DNA of 9,395 nt from Pseudomonadota bacterium (GTDB taxonomy: Bacteria > Pseudomonadota > Gammaproteobacteria > Burkholderiales > Burkholderiaceae_D), in assembly GCA_023435945.1 (NCBI GenBank), contig JAEZLB010000144.1, positions 1-9,395 of the forward strand, given 5' to 3'. The notes beneath the pieces were generated by a model. It saw nothing but the letters and a program-made list of their open reading frames with translations. It was not told the DNA's origin and made no database searches. Shown piece after piece: positions 1 to 6,624 of this stretch. Each line of letters opens with the position of its first letter. Position 1 is the stretch's first letter. The translations under genes and the position numbers were made by a program.

Positions 1-522
1 GGCCAGGACAGTGCCGGCAAGCAGAAAGAGGGTAAAGAGGAAGAAGTTCAGGATCCTTTCGCGCAACTGTTCTCTTCCCAATCCGAAATGTCTGCCATGG
101 AAGATGACAAGGAGGAGCAGGAAGATGTATCCGAGAATGCTATGCCTGAACTGAAGCTGGACATGTCCTTTGAGGCATTCCAGGAGCCGAAGTTGGATCT
201 GGATATCCCGCCTGCACCCACGGCGTCGGAAGAGCGGGCAGAACCGAGTTTCACCGGTTCTTCTGGTACGGCTGACCTGAATGATGGCTCCATGTGGGAG
301 GAAAGTCAGGAAGAGGTGGCGCTGGCCCAGCCTAGTATTCCGATGCCAGCGATGGGCCCGATTTCCACTGAAACGGAATTGTCCACCAAGCTGGATCTTG
401 CAGTAGCCTATCGGGAAATTGGTGACAAGGAGGGCGCGCGCGAGCTGCTGGAAGAGGTGGTCGCTTCCGGTCATGCCGAGTTCGGAAAGAAAGCCCAGGA
501 CCTGCTGAAAAAAATGGCTTAA
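1..522 (+). CDS. fimV: FimV, C-terminal part (5' end outside the window)
   Basis: The frame is open from base 1, so this is the last 173 codons of a longer gene whose start lies upstream. FimV proteins are large inner-membrane and periplasmic proteins with a LysM domain, linked to type IV pilus assembly, twitching motility and polar localisation. What is visible here is a long, very acidic, low-complexity stretch (about residues 1-125 of the visible part, rich in Glu, Asp, Ser and Pro). It is followed by a compact C-terminal domain of about 46 residues (382-519) with the pattern KLDLAVAYREIGDKEGAREL, a TPR-like helical pair typical of the FimV C-terminal domain. The position directly before truA agrees with the fimV-truA order of Pseudomonas and betaproteobacteria. 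A strong terminator follows the stop codon by 18 bases, so this gene probably ends a transcription unit. The assignment rests on the C-terminal domain and the neighbourhood; the LysM and membrane parts cannot be seen. Confidence 0.88.
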   Translation, partial: GQDSAGKQKEGKEEEVQDPFAQLFSSQSEMSAMEDDKEEQEDVSENAMPELKLDMSFEAFQEPKLDLDIPPAPTASEERAEPSFTGSSGTADLNDGSMWEESQEEVALAQPSIPMPAMGPISTETELSTKLDLAVAYREIGDKEGARELLEEVVASGHAEFGKKAQDLLKKMA

Positions 523-540
523 TTACTTGCCTGATCCAGA

Positions 541-574
541 CGGGCGCGGCATGATGCCAGCGCCCGTTTTTTTA
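541..574 (+). terminator. Rho-independent terminator after fimV
   Basis: The arms CGGGCGC (541-547) and GCGCCCG (560-566) pair perfectly. An inner GGC/GCC pairing (548-550 with 556-558, one bulged A at 559) extends the stem. Seven T residues follow at 567-573, and the sequence remains T-rich to 583. This is a textbook intrinsic terminator on the + strand. The opposite strand has no T run after the hairpin, so it is not bidirectional. It lies only 21 bases upstream of the truA start. Confidence 0.9.
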
Positions 575-594
575 TTTCTTTTTCGGATGTTGAA

Positions 595-1401
595 GTGAAA
601 CGCATAGTCCTTGGTGTTGAATACGATGGCTCCCTGTGGCGTGGCTGGCAAACGCAGCCCGATGGCCATACGGTACAGGATCGCCTGGAGGCGGCACTCA
701 GGGAGTTCGCGCAACGCGATATCGGAACTACCTGTGCCGGCAGGACGGATGCGGGCGTGCATGCGATAGAGCAGGTGGTGCACTTCGATACTGATCTGGA
801 TCGCTCCATGTTTTCCTGGGTGCGCGGCGTCAATGCGCATATGCCGCGTTCCATAGCGGTACGCTGGGCGACCGAAGTATTGCCGGATAGGGAGGAGGTA
901 TTTCATGCGCGGCATAGTGCCCGCATGCGCACTTATCATTATGTGATTCATAATCATGCGGTGCGTTCCCCCTTGCTGCAGGGGCGGGTTGGCTGGGTAT
1001 TCCGTCCGCTGGATGTGGAGGCCATGCGGATCGCTAGTCGATATTTGTTGGGTGAACATGATTTTTCGGCTTTCCGCGCTGCTGAATGTCAGGCCAAGTC
1101 GCCAGTGAAGGTCATGCATCAGATCGGTATAGAACGACGCGGTGATTTGTTAGTCTTTACTTTGCGTGCTAATGCTTTTCTGCATCATATGGTGCGCAAT
1201 ATTGTCGGATCGCTTATCCTCACGGGCACCGGCGTACGCGAGCCGGAGTGGCTGGATGAAATTCTGAAAGGCAAGGATAGGCGGCTTGCAGCGCCTACGT
1301 TCATGCCGGATGGCTTGTATCTGGCGCGTATCGATTACGATGCGAAGTGGGGATTGCCGCAGCAAACGCAGCCGGCATTTCCCTGGCTACTGGGCGGATG
1401 A
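595..1401 (+). CDS. truA: tRNA pseudouridine(38-40) synthase TruA
   Basis: TruA isomerises uridines 38, 39 and 40 in the anticodon stem-loop of many tRNAs to pseudouridine, and needs no cofactor. The 268-residue product matches the usual length (270 in E. coli). The N-terminus has the family pattern VEYDGSLWRGWQ (8-19). The catalytic Asp is residue 52 in GRTDAGVHA. A TYHYVI segment and the FLHHMVRNIVGS segment of the second half are both present. The start is GTG at 595. The only nearby ATG (587) runs into a stop after three codons in another frame, and no in-frame ATG occurs near the N-terminus. The ribosome binding site is weak. The preceding terminator ends about 20 bases before the start, so transcription must come from read-through or from a promoter close to the fimV end. 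trpF follows after 58 bases. Confidence 0.97.
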   Translation: MKRIVLGVEYDGSLWRGWQTQPDGHTVQDRLEAALREFAQRDIGTTCAGRTDAGVHAIEQVVHFDTDLDRSMFSWVRGVNAHMPRSIAVRWATEVLPDREEVFHARHSARMRTYHYVIHNHAVRSPLLQGRVGWVFRPLDVEAMRIASRYLLGEHDFSAFRAAECQAKSPVKVMHQIGIERRGDLLVFTLRANAFLHHMVRNIVGSLILTGTGVREPEWLDEILKGKDRRLAAPTFMPDGLYLARIDYDAKWGLPQQTQPAFPWLLGG

Positions 1402-1459
1402 TCTGGCCAGGCAGGATGGCGAAGAATTAAAAGCGAAATGCTGGCAAGGTAGTGGAGCA

Positions 1460-2125
1460 ATGCATAGAACCCGAATTAAGTTGTGCGGCTTGACCCGCGA
1501 GCAAGACGTATTGGCTGCCGTGGCAGCGGGCGCGGATGCGATTGGACTGGTCTTTTACGAGCCCAGTCCGCGCTATGTGGCGCCTGCCCAGGCCGCGCAG
1601 TTGTTGTCCAAGGCGCCACCTTTTATCTGCTCGGTGGGCTTGTTCGTGAATGCCAGTGCCGATGCGGTACAGGCAGTTACCGAGCAGGTGGCGATTGCGG
1701 CCTTGCAATTTCATGGCGATGAAACGCCGGAGCAGTGCGCGGAGATCGCGGCCCGCGTAAAGCGCCCCTTTTTGCGTGCTATGCGAGTTCGTCCGGAAAT
1801 GGCGCCGGCTGATTTGCTAAAATACGCGGATGATTACAGGCGGGCATCCCCCCTTTTTTCCGGTCTTCTGCTCGATACCTGGGTAGACGGCTATGGCGGT
1901 AGTGGAAAGGTATTTGATTGGTCTCTTGTCCCAAAAGAACTCGCGCATCAGGCCGTTTTGAGTGGTGGCTTGACCGTGCAAAACGTTACTGACGCCATCC
2001 ATTGCGTTCGTCCCTACGCGGTCGATGTCAGCAGTGGCATCGAACAAAGCAAGGGCATCAAGGATGCTGCCAAGATGCAGGCGTTTGTGAGCGCCGTGCG
2101 GGCAGCAGAATCGACCCAATACTGA
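1460..2125 (+). CDS. trpF: Phosphoribosylanthranilate isomerase TrpF
   Basis: TrpF converts N-(5-phosphoribosyl)anthranilate to 1-(2-carboxyphenylamino)-1-deoxyribulose 5-phosphate, the third step from chorismate to tryptophan, in the cytoplasm. It is a monofunctional (beta/alpha)8 barrel of 221 residues, unlike the TrpC-TrpF fusion of E. coli. The catalytic Cys is residue 9 in KLCGLT, and the catalytic Asp is residue 139 in LLLDTW. The [11 protein letters not shown] and SGGL phosphate-binding segments are present. The frame is open further upstream, back into truA. However, ATG 1460 places the KLCGLT motif six residues from the start, as usual, and an AAGG stands ten bases before it, so this start is preferred. 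The gene contains a C6T6 run (1848-1859). trpB follows after 16 bases, which suggests co-transcription. Confidence 0.96.
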   Translation: MHRTRIKLCGLTREQDVLAAVAAGADAIGLVFYEPSPRYVAPAQAAQLLSKAPPFICSVGLFVNASADAVQAVTEQVAIAALQFHGDETPEQCAEIAARVKRPFLRAMRVRPEMAPADLLKYADDYRRASPLFSGLLLDTWVDGYGGSGKVFDWSLVPKELAHQAVLSGGLTVQNVTDAIHCVRPYAVDVSSGIEQSKGIKDAAKMQAFVSAVRAAESTQY

Positions 2126-2141
2126 TATTCAGAGAACGAAC

Positions 2142-3410
2142 ATGAAAGAACTCGACGCGCTCGGAAACTATGGCGAGCGCCAACCCCTTGCGACGACGGC
2201 GCAACACCAGACCGCCAATTACAACCTGCCGGATTCGCGCGGCCACTTCGGTCCTTATGGCGGAAGCTTCGTTGCGGAGACGCTGACGCAGGCGCTGACG
2301 GAATTAAAGGATGCCTACGCGAAATACCAGGACGATCCGGATTTTCTCGCTGAATTCCATCGCGAACTTAAGTATTTCGTTGGTCGTCCCAGCCCGATTT
2401 ATCATGCCAAGCGCTGGTCCGAGATCGCAGGTGGCGCGCAGATTTACCTGAAGCGCGAAGACCTGAATCATACCGGGGCGCACAAGATCAACAACGTGAT
2501 CGGTCAGGCGCTTCTCGCCAAGCGCATGGGCAAACCACGCGTGATCGCTGAAACCGGTGCCGGTCAGCATGGTGTGGCAACGGCAACCATCTGCGCGCGT
2601 TTTGGCCTGGAGTGCGTGGTGTACATGGGCGCGGAAGACGTCAAGCGCCAGGTGCAAAACGTCTACCGCATGGAACTGCTGGGTGCCAAAGTGGTGCCGG
2701 TTGAATCGGGTTCCAAGACGCTCAAGGATGCGCTGAATGAAGCAATGCGCGACTGGGTGACCAATATCGAGAATACCTTCTACATCATCGGTACTGTCGC
2801 TGGTCCTCATCCGTATCCGATGATGGTGCGCGACTTCCAGTCCGTGATCGGCAAGGAGTGCCTGGAGCAGATGCCGGAACAGGCAGGGCGCCAGCCGGAT
2901 TATGTGGTGGCCTGTGTGGGTGGTGGCTCGAATGCGATGGGTATTTTCTATCCCTACATCGATCATCACGAGGTGCAACTGGTCGGCGTAGAACCGGCAG
3001 GCGAAGGCTTGGAAACCGGCCGTCATGCGGCATCGCTGCTAGCGGGTGTGCCGGGCGTATTGCATGGCAACCGTACCTACCTGCTGCAGGATGAGAATGG
3101 CCAGATCATGGAAACGCATTCGGTGTCAGCCGGCCTGGATTATCCGGGTGTGGGACCGGAGCATGCATGGCTGAAGGACAGCGGCCGCGCGCAGTATGTA
3201 TCGATCACCGACGAAGAAGCGGTACAGGCTTTCCATACTTGCTGCCGCATCGAAGGCATCATCCCGGCACTGGAATCCAGTCATGCGCTGGCTTACGCGG
3301 CCAAGCTGGCAGCGACGCTGCCCAAGGATAAAGTGATTCTCGCCAACCTTTCGGGGCGTGGCGACAAGGATATGCACACGGTCGCCGAGCGCATGAAGCG
3401 AAAACTGTAA
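2142..3410 (+). CDS. trpB: Tryptophan synthase beta subunit TrpB
   Basis: TrpB joins indole, channelled from the alpha subunit, with L-serine to give L-tryptophan using pyridoxal phosphate; it forms the alpha2-beta2 complex with TrpA. The PLP Schiff-base Lys is residue 115 in HTGAHKINN. The catalytic Glu is residue 137 in AETGAGQHG, and the phosphate-binding loop GGGSNA is at 260-265. The Ser near the pyridine nitrogen is residue 404 in LSGRGDKD. All key residues are present. The protein has 422 residues against 397 in E. coli. The extra length is a 28-residue N-terminal extension before the conserved start of the fold, and no alternative start codon exists to remove it. The ribosome binding site is poor, so expression may depend on coupling to trpF 16 bases upstream. 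Unlike in most bacteria, trpA does not overlap but begins 110 bases later. Confidence 0.98.
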   Translation: MKELDALGNYGERQPLATTAQHQTANYNLPDSRGHFGPYGGSFVAETLTQALTELKDAYAKYQDDPDFLAEFHRELKYFVGRPSPIYHAKRWSEIAGGAQIYLKREDLNHTGAHKINNVIGQALLAKRMGKPRVIAETGAGQHGVATATICARFGLECVVYMGAEDVKRQVQNVYRMELLGAKVVPVESGSKTLKDALNEAMRDWVTNIENTFYIIGTVAGPHPYPMMVRDFQSVIGKECLEQMPEQAGRQPDYVVACVGGGSNAMGIFYPYIDHHEVQLVGVEPAGEGLETGRHAASLLAGVPGVLHGNRTYLLQDENGQIMETHSVSAGLDYPGVGPEHAWLKDSGRAQYVSITDEEAVQAFHTCCRIEGIIPALESSHALAYAAKLAATLPKDKVILANLSGRGDKDMHTVAERMKRKL

Positions 3411-3413
3411 GAC

Positions 3414-3452
3414 CCGTCCATTCTGCCGTGCAGCAGGCGGCAGAATGGACGG
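3414..3452 (+). repeat. Perfect 15-bp inverted repeat between trpB and trpA
   Basis: The left arm 3414-3428 (CCGTCCATTCTGCCG) is the exact reverse complement of the right arm 3438-3452, around a nine-base loop (3429-3437). It begins four bases after the trpB stop codon. In RNA it would form a very stable hairpin. No T run follows on either strand, so it is not a normal intrinsic terminator. Possible roles are an mRNA-stabilising or processing structure that sets the TrpB:TrpA ratio, or a protein-binding palindrome. The structure is seen directly; the role is inference. Confidence 0.85.
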
Positions 3453-3470
3453 TAACTTTCGCAAAGCGCT

Positions 3471-3489
3471 CTGTGTCGTCATGACACAG
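3471..3489 (+). repeat. Second hairpin in the trpB-trpA spacer
   Basis: CTGTGTC (3471-3477) and GACACAG (3483-3489) are perfect reverse complements around a five-base loop. It ends 31 bases before the trpA start. No T run follows. With the larger hairpin upstream it makes the spacer largely structured. Seven base pairs with a short loop could occur by chance, so the functional claim is weak. Confidence 0.45.
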
Positions 3490-3520
3490 GTCCGGATCAA
3501 GATAAAAACAGATAATCATC

Positions 3521-4318
3521 ATGTCCCGAATCGAATCTACATTTTCTGCCCTGGCTGCGCAGAACAAAAAAGGCCTGATCACTTTCATCACTGCTGGCGA
3601 CCCTTCGCCGCAGCTGACCGTTCCGCTCTTGCATGCGCTGGTCGAGGGTGGTGTCGACGTGCTCGAGTTGGGCATTCCTTTTTCCGACCCCATGGCCGAA
3701 GGCCCGGTGATTCAGCGCGCCTGTGAAAGGGCGCTGAAATTTGGCGTGACCACGCAGGACGTGCTGGGTTACGTGCGCGAGTTCCGGCGCACTAATGCCG
3801 ATACGCCGGTGGTGTTGATGGGATACGCCAATCCTATTGAACGCATGGGGCAGGCGAACTTTGTCGCTGCAGCGAAAGAGGCTGGTGTTGATGGCGTGAT
3901 CGTTGTCGATTACCCCCCCGAAGAATGCGAAGAGTTCACGCAGGAAATGAAGTGCCATGGCCTGGACCCGATTTTCCTGCTGGCACCGACGTCGACCGAA
4001 GAACGTGTGAAGCAGGTGGGCAAGGTGAGCAGCGGTTTCAGTTATTACGTGTCGCTCAAAGGCGTAACAGGGGCCGGTCATATCGATACCGAGGAAGTGG
4101 CAAAGCGTATCGCCGACATCCGTCGTTACGTGAAGGTGCCTATCGGTGTCGGCTTCGGCATCCGTGATGCAGCAACCGCCAAGGCGGTGGCCTCGGTCGC
4201 GGATGCGGTGGTGATAGGAAGCCGTATCATCCAGGAGCTGGAAAATTCTTCCGAGCAAGAAGCGGTGCCCAGGGTGTTGCAATTTGTTAAAGGTATACGC
4301 CAAGCCCTGGACGAATAA
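3521..4318 (+). CDS. trpA: Tryptophan synthase alpha subunit TrpA
   Basis: TrpA cleaves indole-3-glycerol phosphate to indole and glyceraldehyde 3-phosphate, passing indole through a tunnel to TrpB. The 265-residue TIM barrel is of normal length (268 in E. coli) and aligns without gaps over the first 60 residues. The catalytic Glu is residue 49 in [10 protein letters not shown]. The second catalytic acid, Asp60 in E. coli (ADGP), is a Glu here (MAEGP, GAA codon). Downstream, the [11 protein letters not shown] loop and the GVGFGI and GSRI phosphate-binding motifs are intact. There is no good Shine-Dalgarno sequence before ATG 3521, and the 110-base spacer with hairpins replaces the usual trpB-trpA overlap. 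A C7 run occurs at 3913-3919. The function is not in doubt, since the gene is complete and next to trpB. Confidence 0.97.
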   Translation: MSRIESTFSALAAQNKKGLITFITAGDPSPQLTVPLLHALVEGGVDVLELGIPFSDPMAEGPVIQRACERALKFGVTTQDVLGYVREFRRTNADTPVVLMGYANPIERMGQANFVAAAKEAGVDGVIVVDYPPEECEEFTQEMKCHGLDPIFLLAPTSTEERVKQVGKVSSGFSYYVSLKGVTGAGHIDTEEVAKRIADIRRYVKVPIGVGFGIRDAATAKAVASVADAVVIGSRIIQELENSSEQEAVPRVLQFVKGIRQALDE

Positions 4319-4354
4319 GATGTTGGTAAAAATGCAGCGTCACGGAGGCTTTCG

Positions 4355-4383
4355 TTGGCGCCTTGAAGGAGTGCGGTTACAAT
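4355..4383 (+). promoter_or_regulatory. Candidate sigma-70 promoter for accD
   Basis: TTGGCG (4355-4360) and TACAAT (4378-4383) are separated by 17 bases, matching the -35 box at four and the -10 box at five of six positions. The predicted start would be near 4390, about 30 bases before the accD start codon, with GAGG (4415-4418) as its ribosome binding site. A short inverted repeat, GTGCG (4371-4375) and CGCAC (4386-4390), flanks the -10 box. It lies in the 105-base gap after trpA, where a new transcription unit would be expected. No convincing terminator is seen in this gap. Confidence 0.5.
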
Positions 4384-4423
4384 GTCGCACCTTTAAGCAG
4401 CCCAAATAAACAATGAGGTCGCC

Positions 4424-5296
4424 ATGAGTTGGCTAGAAAAACTACTTCCTCCACGTATTCAGCGCTCCGTCAGCGCCCACCGCAAGTCGGTGCCAGAAGG
4501 TCTGTGGGTTAAATGCCCCTCCTGTGAAGCGGTGCTGTATCGCACCGATCTGGAGTCCAATCAGCAGGTTTGTCCGAAATGCGATCATCACATGCGCATT
4601 CGTGCTCGTGATCGTCTCGATGCCTTGCTGGATGTGGAAGGTCGCTACGATATCGGGCAAGACGTGTTGCCCATAGACTCGCTGAAATTCAAGGACAGCA
4701 AAAAATATCCGGATCGCCTGAAATCGGCGCTGGAAGCAACGGGTGAAACCGATGCGCTGATTGTTATGGGGGGCTCCATTCTGTCCCTGCCCGTAGTGGT
4801 GTCGTGTTTCGAATTCGAATTCATGGGCGGCTCCATGGGTTCAGTGGTTGGTGAGCGTTTCGCAAAGGGCGCCCAGGCTGCGCTGGACCAGAAGGTGCCG
4901 TTCATCTGTATCACGGCTACCGGCGGCGCGCGCATGCAGGAAGGCCTGCTGTCGCTGATGCAGATGGCCAAGACGACGGCCATGCTGACCAAGCTGTCTG
5001 AGCAGAAACTGCCCTTTATTTCGATCCTGACCGACCCGACCATGGGAGGTGTTTCGGCATCGTTCGCCTTCCTCGGTGACATCGTGATCGCCGAACCCAA
5101 GGCGCTGATCGGTTTTGCGGGTCCCCGCGTGATCGAGAATACCGTGCGCGAAAAACTGCCGGAAGGCTTCCAGCGTGCCGAGTTCCTGCTGCAGAAAGGT
5201 GCTATCGACATGATCGTCGATCGTCGCAAGATGCGTGAAGAACTGGCGCGCCTGCTGGCACTGCTGCAACGTCAGTCGGTGGAAGTGCTGGCCTGA
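4424..5296 (+). CDS. accD: Acetyl-CoA carboxylase carboxyltransferase subunit beta AccD
   Basis: AccD and AccA form the carboxyltransferase that moves the carboxyl group from biotin-BCCP to acetyl-CoA, giving malonyl-CoA, the committed step of fatty acid synthesis. The 290-residue protein carries the N-terminal zinc ribbon with Cys31, Cys34, Cys50 and Cys53 (CPSC and CPKC). The crotonase-like carboxyltransferase fold follows. It includes the [14 protein letters not shown] segment (133-146), the [11 protein letters not shown] oxyanion region (164-174) and [12 protein letters not shown] (204-215). The start has a good ribosome binding site, GAGG five bases upstream. Length and motifs are typical (E. 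coli has 304 residues). In E. coli and Pseudomonas folC follows directly; here a FolC-like gene stands between them, starting 35 bases after accD. Confidence 0.98.
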   Translation: MSWLEKLLPPRIQRSVSAHRKSVPEGLWVKCPSCEAVLYRTDLESNQQVCPKCDHHMRIRARDRLDALLDVEGRYDIGQDVLPIDSLKFKDSKKYPDRLKSALEATGETDALIVMGGSILSLPVVVSCFEFEFMGGSMGSVVGERFAKGAQAALDQKVPFICITATGGARMQEGLLSLMQMAKTTAMLTKLSEQKLPFISILTDPTMGGVSASFAFLGDIVIAEPKALIGFAGPRVIENTVREKLPEGFQRAEFLLQKGAIDMIVDRRKMREELARLLALLQRQSVEVLA

Positions 5297-5331
5297 TTTT
5301 TTCTTCCCGGCCCGGTGCCGGAACAGGCAGT

Positions 5332-6570
5332 ATGAAGCATTCTGCATTGCAGTCCGGGCTGGACTATGTATTCAGTTTTTTCGAGCGCGGCTATCGCCGC
5401 CAGACGGGCCGTTATGACCGCGAGGTCAGACGGCCCGACGTGTTTGCAGCCATCGCTGCCGAACACCACATCCTTCCCCCGCCGGCACGAACCATCCTGA
5501 TCACGGGAAGCAAAGGCAAGGGCAGTTGCGCGCGCCTGGTAGCAGCCTACCTTCAGCAGCAGGGCAGGAAAGTGGGGCTGGTCGTCACTCCGGAAGAGCG
5601 CCATCACCTAGACCGCATACGCATCAATGGCGCGCCGATTGCCGAGGATGAATTTCTTCGTCTGTTGGCATCGTTCCGGCCCAGCCTAGAGGCAACGGCC
5701 AATTCTGTCACCGACAGCTATTACCACCCGCCGACGGCGATTTTCCTGCTGATTGCGCTGAAGTATTTCCGTGAATGCGAAGTCGATTACATCGTGATTG
5801 AAGGAGGGCGCGGTGCGCAGTTCGATGAAATAGGGCAGTTGCAGGCGGCAGTAGGCATCGTCACCAGCATATTGCCGGAACACCTGGGAAAGCTGGGGCC
5901 AAGCCTGCGTGATGTATGCCTGGATAAATTCAGCCTTGCCGGTCATTGCGATGTCCTGGTGTGTTCCGAGCAAAGCTGGCAACAGGCGCAGTCGCTGCAT
6001 GTTCCGCTTGAGCACCGCAGGATCTGCGTGGCAGAGACGGGCGATACTTTTTCCGATTACCCTGCCTGGCTTGCGGTTGCAGACGCCATGGCGCGCCGAA
6101 CCTTGGAAGTATTAGGGGTGCAGGCAGGTGCATTTCCGGCCGAAGACAACATCCTGGCCTCTTGTCAGGTCATTACCCACGGGAAGTCTTCTGTGTTGCA
6201 GGCAGGGCAGGTGGTATTTCTGGATGGGGCGGTTGCCGCCGATTGCCTGGATTTCGCGTATATCAATTCGGCGCGGTGCAAGCCGCATGCCGTTGTGTTC
6301 GGCATGAGTGCTGATAAAGATGCTCAAGCCATTGCCGGCGCATTGGCTGAGCAGGGTTATGGACTACAGTATTTCTTCGAGGCGGCGAGTAAAATCAGGC
6401 ATGTCTCGCCACTGCCTTTTGTCAGCCAGTGGGCCGGCCGTTTCGATACCGAGACCGGACTGGATGAGGCATCGCGCAATGCCTTGTTGCAACTGATCGC
6501 GCAACATGAGCGGATCTATGTGGTAGGAGTGCAGATATTCCTGCGCTCGGTGCGCAATGCGCTGGCATGA
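5332..6570 (+). CDS. Diverged FolC-like Mur-ligase family protein, substrate unknown
   Basis: This 412-residue protein is homologous to folylpolyglutamate synthase over its whole length but is not a standard FolC. Its ATP-binding loop is TGSKGKGS (58-65), with Lys in place of the usual Asn. The shared hexapeptide RIRING lies at the same distance from the loop as in the downstream FolC (95-100 here, 80-85 there). The magnesium and phosphate residues are kept: Glu157, His184 in PEHLG, and Lys199 at the position carbamylated in FolC. The middle-domain QxxN and GRF signatures are lost. The C-terminal DVAHNPH motif reads DGAVAADC (298-305), keeping Asp but losing His and Asn. GMSADKD (324-330) still matches the FolC GxxxDKD motif. 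The protein is shorter than FolC mainly in the C-terminal half. No frameshift or stop disturbs it, and codon use resembles its neighbours, so it looks functional rather than decaying. ATP-dependent ligation of an amino acid to an acid is the likely chemistry. The substrate is unknown. Confidence 0.8.
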   Translation: MKHSALQSGLDYVFSFFERGYRRQTGRYDREVRRPDVFAAIAAEHHILPPPARTILITGSKGKGSCARLVAAYLQQQGRKVGLVVTPEERHHLDRIRINGAPIAEDEFLRLLASFRPSLEATANSVTDSYYHPPTAIFLLIALKYFRECEVDYIVIEGGRGAQFDEIGQLQAAVGIVTSILPEHLGKLGPSLRDVCLDKFSLAGHCDVLVCSEQSWQQAQSLHVPLEHRRICVAETGDTFSDYPAWLAVADAMARRTLEVLGVQAGAFPAEDNILASCQVITHGKSSVLQAGQVVFLDGAVAADCLDFAYINSARCKPHAVVFGMSADKDAQAIAGALAEQGYGLQYFFEAASKIRHVSPLPFVSQWAGRFDTETGLDEASRNALLQLIAQHERIYVVGVQIFLRSVRNALA

Positions 6571-6624
6571 ACGGGCTGCCGCAGTGAGCTGGCGAGCCGG
6601 TATCAATCCGATGGAAAGCATAAG

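Noticed and set aside
1286..1459. Upstream extension of the trpF frame into the end of truA
   Set aside because: The extra residues do not resemble TrpF, and the ATG at 1460 puts the KLCGLT motif at the normal distance from the N-terminus.
2304..3026. Minus-strand open frame of 240 codons opposite trpB
   Set aside because: The composition (many His and Arg) is typical of antisense translation of a conserved gene; TrpB motifs on the + strand explain the region.
3511..3516. GATAAT before trpA as a -10 box
   Set aside because: There is no -35 box at the proper distance (3488-3493 is AGGTCC), and the start would fall at or after the trpA ATG.
3497..4303. Long minus-strand open frame opposite trpA
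   Set aside because: It is a shadow of a high-GC coding region. The product is rich in His and Arg with no recognisable family, while the + strand clearly encodes TrpA.
4363..4368. TTGAAG as the -35 box of the accD promoter
   Set aside because: The distance to TACAAT is only nine bases; TTGGCG at 4355-4360 with a 17-base spacer fits better.
4808..4822. Tandem GAATTC-GAATTC in accD
   Set aside because: It encodes a conserved Phe-Glu-Phe-Glu-Phe stretch of AccD and needs no other explanation.
5297..5321. T6 run and small GC hairpin (CCGGC...GCCGG) after accD as a terminator
   Set aside because: The T run comes before the hairpin on the + strand, and the minus strand would have A after it, so the order is wrong for an intrinsic terminator on either strand. 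The stem is only 5 bp.
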